The notes: generated from the sequence alone by a model not told the origin. DNA of 64,000 nt from Alkanindiges hydrocarboniclasticus (GCF_001982605.1 NZ_MLCN01000029.1:62001-126000), one strand, 5' to 3'; positions 20,750 through 30,355 are shown, numbered from the stretch's first letter. Numbers and translations are program-made.

Positions 20750-22267
20750 ATGACTGTCCGTACCCGTATTGCGCCCTCTCCAACCGGTTTTCCCCATGTA
20801 GGAACTGCCTATATCGCGCTGTTTAACCTGTGCTTTGCCCGGCAACATGGTGGTGAATTTATTTTAAGGATTGAAGACACCGATCAAACCCGCTCAACGC
20901 CTGAATCTGAAAAAATGATTCTGGATTCACTACGCTGGCTGGGTCTAAGCTGGGCTGAGGGGCCGGATATTGGTGGGCCACATGCGCCCTATCGCCAAAG
21001 TGAGCGTATGGGTATTTATAAGCAATATGCTGAAGACCTGGTGGCAAAAGGCCATGCATTTTACTGCTTTGCCAGCAGCGAAGAGCTGGACCAGATGCGC
21101 GCTGAACAACAGGCACGTGGTGAAACGCCAAAATATGATGGCCGTGGCTTAAAGCTGTCCGAGTCTGAAGTACAGCAACGCCTGGCTGCCGGTGAGCCAC
21201 ATGTGATCCGCATGAAAATCCCGCAAAGTGGCACTTGCCAGATTGATGACATGCTACGGGGCACAATTGAAATTCCGTGGGAACAGGTGGACATGCAGAT
21301 TTTGCTCAAAACCGACGGCATGCCCACGTATCATCTGGCCAATGTGGTGGATGATCACCTGATGCAAATTACCCATGTCATTCGTGGCGAAGAATGGATT
21401 CCATCTGCACCCAAGCATCAGTTGCTATACCAGTATTTTGGCTGGGACATGCCGGTACTGTGTCATATGCCACTACTGCGCAACCCGGACAAGTCCAAAC
21501 TGTCCAAACGCAAAAACCCAACCAGTATTACCTATTACCGTGATATTGGCATTTTGCCGGAAGCCCTGCTGAATTATCTGGGGCGTATGGGCTGGTCAAT
21601 GCCGGATGAGCGCGAGCAATTTAGCTTGGATGACATGATTGCCCATTTTGATCTCAAACGGGTGTCCTTGGGTGGGCCAATTTTTGATGTAGAAAAACTA
21701 AACTGGCTGAATGGTCAGTGGATTAAAGGTTTAACACCGGGCCAGCTACTGGATAAAATTCTGGCATGGCGTGGTAACCGTGAAAAGCTGGAACAGATTG
21801 CCGCTGCCATTCAACCCCGTATTAATACCCTGTCTGATGCGATTGACTGGGCTGGGTTTTTCTTTAACCGTGTCCCCAAAGTTGGGCCTGATGCTTTTGC
21901 CAGCAAGAAACTGACTGAAGAACAGGTGCGTCAGAGCCTGCAACTGGCGGTATGGCGTCTGGAAGCCCTGGTCAGCTGGAACAAGGACACCGTGAGCCAG
22001 ACCCTGATGACGCTGGCTGAGCAAATGGGTATCAAGCTGCGTGACTTTATGCCAGCATTTTTTGTGGCGATTGCCGGCTCAACCAGCAGCACACCCGTGA
22101 TGGAATCCATGGTGATTCTGGGTGCTGACCTAACTTATGCGCGCTTGCGTGCAGCGCTGGAAGTGCTGGGTGGCGTGAGTAAAAATGAAACCAAGGCATG
22201 GCAAAAACTGAATGAAAGCCTGCAACTGCCGAAAATTTCAGCAGATGATGAAATCAATCCCACTTAA
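20750..22267 (+). CDS. gltX: Glutamyl-tRNA synthetase
   Basis: Class I synthetase charging tRNA-Glu. 505 residues; HIGH-type motif PHVGT near the N-terminus and KLSKR at about 250-254, with the IEDTDQTRS and WHIGEEW-like RGEEWIPS stretches of the catalytic core. The C-terminal helical domain is complete. It is followed 43 bp downstream by tRNA-Ala(GGC). A second, truncated synthetase-like gene (gluQ) occurs at 50778. Confidence 0.97.
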   Translation: MTVRTRIAPSPTGFPHVGTAYIALFNLCFARQHGGEFILRIEDTDQTRSTPESEKMILDSLRWLGLSWAEGPDIGGPHAPYRQSERMGIYKQYAEDLVAKGHAFYCFASSEELDQMRAEQQARGETPKYDGRGLKLSESEVQQRLAAGEPHVIRMKIPQSGTCQIDDMLRGTIEIPWEQVDMQILLKTDGMPTYHLANVVDDHLMQITHVIRGEEWIPSAPKHQLLYQYFGWDMPVLCHMPLLRNPDKSKLSKRKNPTSITYYRDIGILPEALLNYLGRMGWSMPDEREQFSLDDMIAHFDLKRVSLGGPIFDVEKLNWLNGQWIKGLTPGQLLDKILAWRGNREKLEQIAAAIQPRINTLSDAIDWAGFFFNRVPKVGPDAFASKKLTEEQVRQSLQLAVWRLEALVSWNKDTVSQTLMTLAEQMGIKLRDFMPAFFVAIAGSTSSTPVMESMVILGADLTYARLRAALEVLGGVSKNETKAWQKLNESLQLPKISADDEINPT

Positions 22268-22310
22268 TGATTGACAGGACAGCACCAACTGCTTAACATC
22301 TGCAACCCAT

Positions 22311-22386
22311 GGGGATATAGCTCAGTTGGTAGAGCGCTACAATGGCATTGTAGAGGTCAGCGGTTCGATCCCGCTTATCTCCACCA
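22311..22386 (+). tRNA. tRNA-Ala (anticodon GGC)
   Basis: 76 nt including the encoded CCA. Acceptor GGGGATA pairs with TATCTCC (one G-T pair), D arm GCTC/GAGC, anticodon stem CTACA/TGTAG with loop ATGGCAT giving GGC, T arm AGCGG/CCGCT with TTCGATC. Its 3' end is the probable attachment site of a former integrative element, since an integrase remnant follows. Confidence 0.97.
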
Positions 22387-22418
22387 TATTTAGATTCAAA
22401 GAAGTCCAAAATCGTCCG

Positions 22419-22453
22419 AAAAGCCTTGAAGCATATAGCTCCAAGGCTTTTTT
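22419..22453 (+). terminator. Terminator after tRNA-Ala
   Basis: 10-bp stem AAAAGCCTTG/CAAGGCTTTT with a 13-nt loop followed by further T (22448-22453). It ends the gltX/tRNA-Ala transcription unit. Confidence 0.75.
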
Positions 22454-22500
22454 GTTGTCCAATGGCATCCTAGGCAATTTAACTGAATCCAAGCATAGTT

Positions 22501-22548
22501 GTTGGTACTTCTGTTGGTACATGCTCTTTTAGCCCAACCCATACCAAC
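22501..22548 (+). repeat. Short repeats between tRNA-Ala and integrase remnant
   Basis: GTTGGTAC occurs twice (22501-22508 and 22513-22520, 12-bp period) and a partial inverted copy ATACCAAC lies at 22541-22548. Direct and inverted short repeats between an attachment site and its integrase gene are where arm-type integrase sites are expected; that role is inference. Confidence 0.45.
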
Positions 22549-22586
22549 AAAATGCTTTTTTTAGCACTATTTCATAGGGTTAGATC

Positions 22587-22802
22587 ATGCTTACCGATAC
22601 CAAAATCAAAAAACTCAAACCTTCTCCCGATATAGAAAAAAGGCCTGACAAATACAGTGATGGTGGCGGCCTGCAACTGCATGTTTTTTCTAATGGCAGC
22701 AAATACTGGCGCTTGGCCTATCGTTTTGAAGGCAAGCCAATGATGCAGGCATGGGCTGATTATCTGGATGCATTAAAAGCTACACAAAACAAAGAAGGCT
22801 AA
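22587..22802 (+). pseudogene. P4-type tyrosine integrase with internal deletion
   Basis: 71 residues. Residues 1 to about 51 match the N-terminal arm DNA-binding domain of P4-type integrases (LTDTKIKKLKP, YSDGGGLQLHVFSNGSKYWRLAY, RFEGK). At about nt 22740 the frame joins directly to MQAWADYLDALK, which resembles the extreme C-terminus of the same family. The core-binding and catalytic domains (about 300 residues, with the R-H-R-Y residues) are missing, so it cannot recombine. The in-frame join suggests one deletion. It lies 200 bp from tRNA-Ala, the expected target. Confidence 0.8.
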
Positions 22803-22940
22803 GATATCCAATTTTTTTAATTGACTAAACTCTGCTGCTAATACCTCTTATCTTTTCCGTACTGGCTCCCTTTGCCTGTTGATTTTATTTAAGCGCACAA
22901 TGTTACATATTCCTCATATTTCTTGTGCATACTTTTAATC

Positions 22941-23344
22941 CTAATACATACCTACAGTAAATTCATCAGACCATATTTCCACGAATAGATTTTGTTTAGA
23001 AAATAATATAAAAGTACCGAAACTAACAGCCGTTATATCATCTATACTCCTTAATAAAGATATCAAATCAGTTTTTAAAACCTTATGCGAAATATCTATC
23101 CAAAAATATAGAGCTCTTCATTAGCCCATTTTTCTTTTTTAAAAAACGCTTCTAGTTCTGAAAATTTACATGTTTGAAATATCATAGGACATACATGCCA
23201 GTCTATACGTCCCCATGAGGTTTGCTTTACACTTTTTAAAAAAGTATCCGCTACGATCTTCCCTTCATCATTTTTTAGTACCAAAACTTTTGGATTTAGA
23301 GCTTCTATGCACTCTTCAAATAAGCTGCTCATACCTCTCCTCAT
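22941..23344 (-). pseudogene. CdiI-like contact-dependent inhibition immunity gene, frameshifted
   Basis: The first open frame (23344 to 23096) gives 82 residues starting MRRGMSSLFEECIEALNP and containing TSWGRIDWHV. At the A5/T5 run 23102-23106 one base appears to be missing; restoring it continues the protein as YIFWIDISHKVLKTDL, then SIDDITAVSFGTFIL and WSDEFTVGMY, ending at 22941. The pattern (FEECIEAL, T-S-x-GRIDW, IDDITAVSFGT) resembles from memory a family of CdiI immunity proteins. Total about 133 residues. No cdiA toxin gene is near, so it is an orphan relic. A sequencing error in the T run is the alternative. Confidence 0.6.
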
Positions 23345-23499
23345 TCTTTAAAAACAAATTACTTATATATCCTAGTAGTACTGTTCATCAGAGTGGAAAG
23401 AGTTATAAAAATGTCCACTATTAGGAACCATTTCTCTTCTATCCCTCCTGCTAATCCTATTCTAAATACTGCCTCTTTATTTCAATTCTGTCCAAGTGA

Positions 23500-23523
23500 A
23501 CTGATCCTGAACTGATACTGGCA
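23500..23523 (+). promoter_or_regulatory. Shared upstream element, tyrosinase copy
   Basis: Two direct half-sites ACTGATCCTG (23500-23509) and ACTGATACTG (23511-23520) with an 11-bp period, about one helical turn. The stretch 23503-23523 matches 30687-30707 upstream of the toxin gene in 20 of 21 positions. The 3' edge runs into GGCAA-G-TTGCC, a small palindrome, and a possible -10 (TATATC) lies about 15 bp further on. Likely an activator site; the tyrosinase start is 55 bp downstream. Confidence 0.55.
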
Positions 23524-23577
23524 AGTTGCCGGATCAGGTATATCTTTAAAACAGGGTTAAAAAAGGAATTCAGGCAC

Positions 23578-25146
23578 ATGAATATTCAACAATTCAAATA
23601 TCTGCTACTGGCACTTTCTCTGGGCACAGTAAGCGAAACCTTTGCCGCACAATATGTGCGTTATAATGTGAATAGCATACAGGGTCAGGCCAATTTAAAA
23701 GCCATGGAAATGGCATTCTGGAAAATGAAGCAAATGGGCTGTGCCGATCCGCGTAGCTGGTACTATCAGGGTGCCATTCATCAGGTGCCGCAAAACCTCA
23801 AAACCAATCCTGACTGTCCCGATTTTGTGATCAAAAATAATCAGCCACCCATATTAAAAACAGCATGGAGCAATTGCACCCATGCAAGCTCCCATAGTCC
23901 GCAACGTCCGGCCAGCGACCTGAATTTTTTATTGTGGCACCGCTTGTACACCGCACGACTGGAAGCAGTGGTGCGCCAGTTATCCGGTAAAACTGACTTT
24001 ACTATTCCTTATTTTGATTATCAGAACATTCAAGCCCTGAGCCTACCACCATTGCTACGCAATAGCATGGTTCCTGCCCAACCGGTGTCCCTGACAAACA
24101 CCGCAGTGATTCCAGCCCACCAAAGTGCGCTATACACGCCCGCCCGGCGTCAAAACATGAATGCTGGCCAGACCATTGATGTACTGGAAGCCGCCACCCT
24201 TAATCGGGCCATTACTGCACTGGACAACAATAGCCTGTTTATGACCTTTAGCAATGCCATCAATCAGTCACCGCATGGCGAAATGCATGATTATCTGGGC
24301 GGTGATGGGCAGGGAATTGATAATCCGATTTTGCAAACCAGTGGCAAGGATTCTTCGGGACTCATGGCCAATGTCAGCAGTGCCGGCTTTGACCCGGTAT
24401 TCTGGTTGCATCATGCCGCCATTGACCGGCTGTGGGCCAAGTGGGATGTCAAAAATAAAAATAATCCCTATGCCCGTCCCAGCCTGCAAATGCTCCAGCA
24501 ACAGCAATGGCCCTTTGTTTTCTTTGATGCCAATGGCCAAGCAGTGCGCTATCGCACTGCGCAGGAGATTTATCGTGCCGTGTACATGCCGGATTACCGT
24601 TACGATGACATGCCACCGCAACTGCTGGAACAGGCAGGAAATCCGGCTGACAAAGCAAAAGATAGCAGTCGCCCACTGGTTAAGTCGGTTGTGCTGGAAC
24701 AAACATTAGCCAGCCCCCTAACCAGCCAGCGCCAGACTATCAGCGTAACGACCTCAACCCAAAAGTCGCCATTCCGGTTCCTGCGCCAGCTCAAGCAACG
24801 GCTCACTGCCCGCTCGGCTCAAGCCTGGACACTGGATCTGGCGCTAGAGATTAAGGGCAATCCGGGCAATAGCTATCAGGTGTTTTTAGTTCAGGACAAC
24901 CAGCGCCATTTTATCGGGGTGATCAACTTTTTTGGACTTGAGCACCAATCCCATGCGCACGCAATGCCAAGTTCCCCTGAGGAAATGACTGCCCATAGCA
25001 TGATGGAAGAAAAAAACTTTGAAGTCAGCCCATTCTTTCAACATGACCAGCCATTTAGCCTGGAAATCAGTCCGGTTGATGGCAGCAGTAATGAGGATGC
25101 GGTCATCATCCGCAAGATTCAGGTATCCGCTTATCAGACCCGATAA
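23578..25146 (+). CDS. Secreted tyrosinase (type 3 copper oxidase)
   Basis: Expected to hydroxylate monophenols and oxidise diphenols to quinones with O2. 522 residues: signal peptide cleaved near TFAAQ, so exported. CuA candidates H68, H102/H106 and H121 (in LLWHRLY); CuB is clear, with H233 and H237 (SPHGEMHDYLGG) and H278/H279 in DPVFWLHHAAIDRLWAKW. After about residue 370 a C-terminal domain with VFLV and GVINFFG stretches resembles the C-terminal domain of plant polyphenol oxidases, which can shield the active site until processed. No separate caddie/copper chaperone gene is adjacent. Ribosome site AAAAAAGGAA precedes the ATG. The next gene, a flavoprotein, follows after 121 bp with no terminator, so an operon is likely. 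Confidence 0.88.
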   Translation: MNIQQFKYLLLALSLGTVSETFAAQYVRYNVNSIQGQANLKAMEMAFWKMKQMGCADPRSWYYQGAIHQVPQNLKTNPDCPDFVIKNNQPPILKTAWSNCTHASSHSPQRPASDLNFLLWHRLYTARLEAVVRQLSGKTDFTIPYFDYQNIQALSLPPLLRNSMVPAQPVSLTNTAVIPAHQSALYTPARRQNMNAGQTIDVLEAATLNRAITALDNNSLFMTFSNAINQSPHGEMHDYLGGDGQGIDNPILQTSGKDSSGLMANVSSAGFDPVFWLHHAAIDRLWAKWDVKNKNNPYARPSLQMLQQQQWPFVFFDANGQAVRYRTAQEIYRAVYMPDYRYDDMPPQLLEQAGNPADKAKDSSRPLVKSVVLEQTLASPLTSQRQTISVTTSTQKSPFRFLRQLKQRLTARSAQAWTLDLALEIKGNPGNSYQVFLVQDNQRHFIGVINFFGLEHQSHAHAMPSSPEEMTAHSMMEEKNFEVSPFFQHDQPFSLEISPVDGSSNEDAVIIRKIQVSAYQTR

Positions 25147-25267
25147 GCAATGCACAAAACCGGTTAAACCCCGTTTAGCCCATTAAACCGTTTATAAAAC
25201 TTGAGGATGAGAAGCTGCAAAACACAGGATTGATTAGCTTTTCATTGCTTTAAAAAAGGAACACATC

Positions 25268-26944
25268 ATGGCAAATTTTAAACATGTGGCAGTGATTGGC
25301 GGTGGTATTTCTGGCTTGTCCAGCCTGTATTACCTGATTCAGCGCGTACACAGTGCCGGGCAGTGCCTGATCCTGACCCTGTATGAATCCAAAAATGCAC
25401 TGGGTGGCAATGCAGAAACCGTCACGGTAGACCTTGGCATGCGGGTCAATCCTGAAGATCCGTCGCAGCATCGCTATCAGCGCTGGGCAGACCTTGGTGT
25501 CAATGACATGAACCTGAGTGCCTATCCGGAAACCGAAAAACTGATGCAGGCAGTGGGCTATCTGGAACACCTCAAACCGCTGCAAAACAGTGAATGCTAC
25601 TGGGCGGCTGATGGCAGCGTCGAACTCACCGATGACAATGATTTAACTTTTGGGGTGAGTGACCCGGACTTTAACCTGAACTATGTGGATGGCGGCAAGT
25701 TTGCCCAGCTCATCAAGGTGATTCATCAGGCAGGTCTGGATAAGGTCAAGGACGAGCACCTGCCCACCAGTTATACGGTTGCCCAGTTTTTTAATGATTG
25801 CATGAACCAGCCCCAGGCCATGCTTACCATGGCAGCAGCTGAATTGGGCATTAGCGTTAACTGGAATGACCCTGAGCTAAAAATCCGGATTAAAAATATC
25901 CGTGACCGGATTTATTATCCCCGCATCTCGGCCATGTATTTTACCGATGACCGTGGCCCCGGCCTGATGCCACTGGCCGCGCCGTTTAACTATTACCGGA
26001 TTCAGGAAGGTGGTGCGCAAAAGCCCAATCGCCGTTACTTTGATGGTGGGGCACAAAAATGGCTGGAAATGTTGTCCAGTTATATTCAGAAAAACATGGC
26101 TTCTGCACAGGTCCGGGTGATTATCCGGCGCAACACCCCGGTATCTGTGGTGCACCTGTCGGCCAATAAAGTGATTGTCGAAACTGCTCAGGGTACGGTT
26201 GAACATGACATGTGTATTATGGCAACCCATGCCGATGATGCGCTTAAGGTACTTCGTTTTGCCCCTGATCTGGCGCAGGAAGGCCAACAGCTTAGCAGCC
26301 TGATGCGACAAGTGCGCTATACCAGAAGTTTTGCAGTGTGCCACACTGATGCAGGCTGCATGCCACACAATAAGAACATCTGGCGCACCTACAATGTGCC
26401 GGTTCGCAAGCCCAGTGATTCGCAGGCCTACAACATTCATTACGTGGTTAACCTGCACCAGAATGACCACAATGTCCCCGCCTATGACCATGCCGGCCTG
26501 CCACAATATTTTGTCTCGCTGGTAGAAGATTTAAGCCGTATTCCAGCAGAATCCATGCTAAACCGGGTGAATTATGTGCATCAACTTTCACCGCAAATCC
26601 GTCATGTGCTGCCCAAGGCCACCGTGCAGCGCATGCAGGATGACGCCCTGCAATCGGGTTATACCAGCCAGATGCAGCAGATTCCACAGGAGCTGAATGG
26701 CAAGGCATGGACTATGTTCAAGCACAATGTGCTGGATGCCAACTGCATGCAGGCCCAGCGTGACTTGCAGGCCTATCAGGCCAAACAGGCTGCGTCCATT
26801 GCCGCTGGTAGTTTGCCGCGCTGTCGCCTGTTTTTTAGTGGGGGCTGGACCAATGGCGCTGGCTTGCATGAACAATGCCTGATGCAGGCACAGCAAGTTA
26901 GCCAGTGGCTTATGCCTTCCAGCATGCAGCGCAAGGCCGGGTAA
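25268..26944 (+). CDS. FAD-dependent oxidoreductase, COG2907/amine-oxidase-like
   Basis: 558 residues, no signal peptide, presumably cytoplasmic. Rossmann dinucleotide motif VAVIGGGISGLSSL (G11-G16), acidic residue in LYESKNALGGNAETV, a GGAQKWLEML stretch where COG2907 proteins carry their GGS-YV motif, an IMATHADDALKVL stretch as in the VVIA-H-D-AL motif of that family, and C-terminal LFFSGGWTNGAGLHEQCLMQAQ contacting FAD. The substrate cannot be read from sequence. Likely translated from the tyrosinase transcript (similar AAAAAAGGAA ribosome site). It converges on the regulator gene, with 9 bp between stop codons, so no intrinsic terminator fits between them. Confidence 0.8.
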   Translation: MANFKHVAVIGGGISGLSSLYYLIQRVHSAGQCLILTLYESKNALGGNAETVTVDLGMRVNPEDPSQHRYQRWADLGVNDMNLSAYPETEKLMQAVGYLEHLKPLQNSECYWAADGSVELTDDNDLTFGVSDPDFNLNYVDGGKFAQLIKVIHQAGLDKVKDEHLPTSYTVAQFFNDCMNQPQAMLTMAAAELGISVNWNDPELKIRIKNIRDRIYYPRISAMYFTDDRGPGLMPLAAPFNYYRIQEGGAQKPNRRYFDGGAQKWLEMLSSYIQKNMASAQVRVIIRRNTPVSVVHLSANKVIVETAQGTVEHDMCIMATHADDALKVLRFAPDLAQEGQQLSSLMRQVRYTRSFAVCHTDAGCMPHNKNIWRTYNVPVRKPSDSQAYNIHYVVNLHQNDHNVPAYDHAGLPQYFVSLVEDLSRIPAESMLNRVNYVHQLSPQIRHVLPKATVQRMQDDALQSGYTSQMQQIPQELNGKAWTMFKHNVLDANCMQAQRDLQAYQAKQAASIAAGSLPRCRLFFSGGWTNGAGLHEQCLMQAQQVSQWLMPSSMQRKAG

Positions 26945-26953
26945 AAGGTTGGT

Positions 26954-29900
26954 TTATTGGCTGAGGGTTTGCTGCTGATAAGCCTGTAACAAGTGCGGGG
27001 TAACACCCGCCAGCCCCAGCTGTATGCCGCTGGCAAAACACCTGCGCCATGCGTCTTGCCGTAGTAGGTCATGTGGTGCTTCCAGCCAGTCCGCATGCTG
27101 CTCAATCAACTGAATAAAATGCGTGCTCCATGGACAAGGCTGGTCTGCGGTATAGTCACGTAATTTTCTGGCATAGACTCTGGCTTGTACTGGATTATTG
27201 CGCATCAGGTAATACTCGGCCACGGCCACATAAAACCGGTAATAATTATGCCCCACACAGCCTTTGTCTAAAATGGGCTGTGCAATGCTTAAATCCTGCT
27301 GAACCATTGCATGGTCTGCTGGGTTGTCATCGGTTAGCAGGGCCTTGGTGGCCAGTATCCACGGCCCAATAAAGGCATAGCATTGATGCTGCTCAATAAT
27401 TTGCCAGGCTTGGGCAATATAGCTTCTGGCATCCTGCGGCTGACCCGTGACCCACGCCAGCCGTGCCAGACTTTCCAGCAAAAATGCTTCAAACCGGAAC
27501 GCACCCATGGCCCGTGCCAGTTCCAGCCCCTGACTGACCTGCACATGCGCCTGTTCATACTGGCACAGTGAAATCAGCACCCAGCCAGCGGTCAGCCGTG
27601 AAACCACCTCAGCGCGCCGGTTGCCCACCCGTTTGCTCAGCTCGGCGGCAGACACGGCATCTTGCAGCGCGGCCTGTGTTTCATTGGCGTAAATCCGCAA
27701 GGTGGCCAGCATAAACAGATTGGCCGTTTCAATTTCCAGTAACTGATGTTCACGCGCCAGTACAATGCTGCGCTCCAGATATTCCCGTGCGGTTTGCATG
27801 TGACCCTGTGCATAGCTGGCATCACCCAGCCCGCCATAGGAACGCACCCGGATTTCCTGCAGGTTGGTCATTTCAGCATAATGAATGGCCTGATTATGAA
27901 AGGTTTTACAGTCGCTAATATTGCCGAGGAAAAAGCTTAAATTGGCCTTGATGTTAAATAACTGTGCCAGTACTTCAGTATCCTGCTGCGCCAGTGCCTC
28001 AGGCATCACCTGTTCCAGCAAGGCCATTTCATGATCGCGCGCTTCCAGAATATTTAAGGTCCGAATCAGGCCAATAGCAGCAGTCAGTTTTTTCTTCTGA
28101 TTGGGCGCCAGTTGCATGGCCTGTTCATAATAGCGCCGCGCATCATGGGTTTGCCCCAGCTTGTTGGCGGTACTGGCAGCCAGATAATGCAGGCGATAAC
28201 GGGTATCATCATTAAAATGCGCACTGTCGATGCTCAGGCATTGCTCAATGAGCTGACGCGCCTCCTGATAGTCCAGCCGATCATAATAGGCCTGAATGGC
28301 CAGCAAATACTGCATCACGGCACGCGGATCACTGGCCTTTTGAAAATGAAAGGCACTGCTGGCAGCATCGCGCTGCTGATAATACTCTGCCCAGCCCAAG
28401 TGCAGGTTTATCCGTTGGGTGGCATCCATGGCTTCATAAATCGACATGGCAATCAGGTTATGCACAAACACATGATCCTCACCCAGCGCACGCATTAAGT
28501 AATGCTTGACCAGCGCATCAAAACTGTAGGATTCAATCTCAAGCACGGCCAGTATCTGTGGCAGTGACACCTGCCGTCCGGCCACCGAGGCATAGCGCAA
28601 CACCAGACGGTCCAGTGCCGACAGGTAATCCAGCTTGCCCTGAATCAGGTGGGCCAGCGTGGCCGGCAGGTGATCCATTTGTCTGGCCCGCAACAACTGG
28701 GTTAAAAACAGCGGGTTGCCATTGGCATGTTGTATGCAGCGCTCCCGATATACCGGGTCAACATCTGGAAACTGTTCAGCCAGTTGCAGGGCATCGGCTG
28801 GCCGCAACGGGGATAAATCCAGTAAGGTAAAGCTTAAGTCCACAATACTCTGGCGCAAATGCTGCTCCAGTGGGTCCTGCTCATGGCGTGAACTCAGCAA
28901 CCAGATTATGGGGGCTTCCTGAGTCAGAATTAGTAGCTGGCCCAGTGCTTCCAGATCAAGCTGACTGGCCCAGTGCACATCCTCAATCACCAGTAGCAGT
29001 GGCTGCCTGAGGCTGAGTTGCAGCAGCACTGCGGCCACAGCTTCCAGCTTTAGGGTTTCGCGGGCCGAAGCAGCCAAGGCGGTATATACCGGATTTTCAT
29101 GGGCCAGCGGCACTTTCATTAGCAGCATGAGCGCCGTGAGCTGTAACGCTGATAAATGCAGCTCATTCAAGAGCGCAGTGATGAATTCATTGCTGTGGCG
29201 CTGCTGTAGCGGCACATCCAGAGTATTAAACACCAGTTGGGCCAGCAGGCTTTCCTGAAACTCATGCTGGCTGTCCGAGAGCCAGGCATGATAACAGTGC
29301 ACCTGATGCTGCTGGGCAAGACCGGCAAATTCCTCAATCAGGCGTGATTTACCTACCCCGGCCACGCCCCGGATATACAGCACCGTGGTTAACTGATCCT
29401 GCAAGACATCTTCCATGGCCATTTTCATGAGCAGCAGTTCACGGTCACGGCCATACAGGGTGAGCTGGTCAAGGCCGGCATGACACTGGTTACAGGTGCT
29501 GCTCATGTCCAGTTGCTGAAAGGCAGGACACTGTCGGCAGTGATCGGTTAAATCCAGCAAGCGCAAATAGTGCTGGCGCTTATTTTCAGCATCCGGGCCT
29601 TCAAAGCCTGTGTTTCCAGACTCAGCATCCGCAAAAAGAGCATGTTTTTGAAATTCAACATGTAAACCCCGCGCAACCCATAATACCGGGCCCGTAGTAG
29701 CAACTGGCCAATCATCCGGTGCAGCCATCGCAGTATGCTGAAATTTCAGGCTATTGCTGGCCGGATACCATTGCGCACTGTGCAGCAGGATCTGGGCATG
29801 ACTATCCAGCGCTGCCAGACTGCCATACACGGCCCATGCGTAACGCAAACTGTTAAAAATGTCATGCTGGCTGGCCTGCTGGCTACCAAATATCAGGTGC

Positions 29901-30355
29901 AGTGCCTGCGCAGCCTCAATCACATGGCAAGGCAAATGCGCTGATGCCAAACGGCTTTGCAAGATGGACTGAATATCAATGCCGCTATTATGAGGATAGT
30001 GCACGGTTAAACAAATAATGCTGCGGCTGTCATCGACCAGCAATGCCGGAGCAGCCAGCGGCAGGGACGCTACACGGTCAGGGGCAGTAAAAGCCGCAAT
30101 AATCAGTTCTTCGACTGCAATATCGTACAGTCTGGCAAACTGTTTGGCAGTTCTGTACAGCACGGCTTTGCCAGACTCGGCGCGCTTAATGGAAGCGACC
30201 GATAAATATATTTTCAACTCAAAACTATGTAGTGCCAGCGCTTCCTGACTCAGGCCCAGATGTTTGCGCTTTTCCTTTAGCCGGGCAATATTCAATTTGA
30301 TGCGCCCATCATTGGGCTGGTGCGGCAGGTTGTCATTTTCATGGCCATTTAGCAT
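26954..30355 (-). CDS. Large XRE-type HTH / STAND ATPase / TPR regulator
   Basis: 1133 residues. Order: XRE-like HTH at about 22-85 (LGLSQEAL, SVASIKRAESGKAV, LYDIAVEELI); a domain at about 110-235 that may be a decayed nucleotide-cyclase-like fold; a cysteine cluster C273-x2-C276 and C288-x2-C291; an AAA/STAND ATPase with Walker A GVAGVGKS (330-337) and Walker B LLLVIEDV (453-460); then about 500 residues of TPR-like helical repeats. This is the layout of signal-integrating transcriptional regulators that oligomerise on ATP and inducer binding, although the HTH here is N-terminal, unlike MalT. It lies tail-to-tail with the flavoprotein and head-to-head with the toxin gene, so it is the obvious candidate regulator of both. 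The ligand is unknown. Confidence 0.85.
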   Translation of the reverse strand: MLNGHENDNLPHQPNDGRIKLNIARLKEKRKHLGLSQEALALHSFELKIYLSVASIKRAESGKAVLYRTAKQFARLYDIAVEELIIAAFTAPDRVASLPLAAPALLVDDSRSIICLTVHYPHNSGIDIQSILQSRLASAHLPCHVIEAAQALHLIFGSQQASQHDIFNSLRYAWAVYGSLAALDSHAQILLHSAQWYPASNSLKFQHTAMAAPDDWPVATTGPVLWVARGLHVEFQKHALFADAESGNTGFEGPDAENKRQHYLRLLDLTDHCRQCPAFQQLDMSSTCNQCHAGLDQLTLYGRDRELLLMKMAMEDVLQDQLTTVLYIRGVAGVGKSRLIEEFAGLAQQHQVHCYHAWLSDSQHEFQESLLAQLVFNTLDVPLQQRHSNEFITALLNELHLSALQLTALMLLMKVPLAHENPVYTALAASARETLKLEAVAAVLLQLSLRQPLLLVIEDVHWASQLDLEALGQLLILTQEAPIIWLLSSRHEQDPLEQHLRQSIVDLSFTLLDLSPLRPADALQLAEQFPDVDPVYRERCIQHANGNPLFLTQLLRARQMDHLPATLAHLIQGKLDYLSALDRLVLRYASVAGRQVSLPQILAVLEIESYSFDALVKHYLMRALGEDHVFVHNLIAMSIYEAMDATQRINLHLGWAEYYQQRDAASSAFHFQKASDPRAVMQYLLAIQAYYDRLDYQEARQLIEQCLSIDSAHFNDDTRYRLHYLAASTANKLGQTHDARRYYEQAMQLAPNQKKKLTAAIGLIRTLNILEARDHEMALLEQVMPEALAQQDTEVLAQLFNIKANLSFFLGNISDCKTFHNQAIHYAEMTNLQEIRVRSYGGLGDASYAQGHMQTAREYLERSIVLAREHQLLEIETANLFMLATLRIYANETQAALQDAVSAAELSKRVGNRRAEVVSRLTAGWVLISLCQYEQAHVQVSQGLELARAMGAFRFEAFLLESLARLAWVTGQPQDARSYIAQAWQIIEQHQCYAFIGPWILATKALLTDDNPADHAMVQQDLSIAQPILDKGCVGHNYYRFYVAVAEYYLMRNNPVQARVYARKLRDYTADQPCPWSTHFIQLIEQHADWLEAPHDLLRQDAWRRCFASGIQLGLAGVTPHLLQAYQQQTLSQ

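Noticed and set aside
22326..22532. Short open frames on both strands over the tRNA-Ala and its terminator
   Set aside because: They overlap a perfect tRNA gene and a terminator; no coding features.
23503..23577. Idea that the shared 21-bp element is a coding relic (DPELILA in both places)
   Set aside because: The frame is in phase with the tyrosinase start but begins at a stop without a start codon, and the toxin copy is out of phase with its gene; a regulatory site explains both better, though this is not proven.
25877..26506. 209-codon frame antisense to the flavoprotein gene
   Set aside because: Lies wholly within a well-supported FAD oxidoreductase and shows no recognisable domain.
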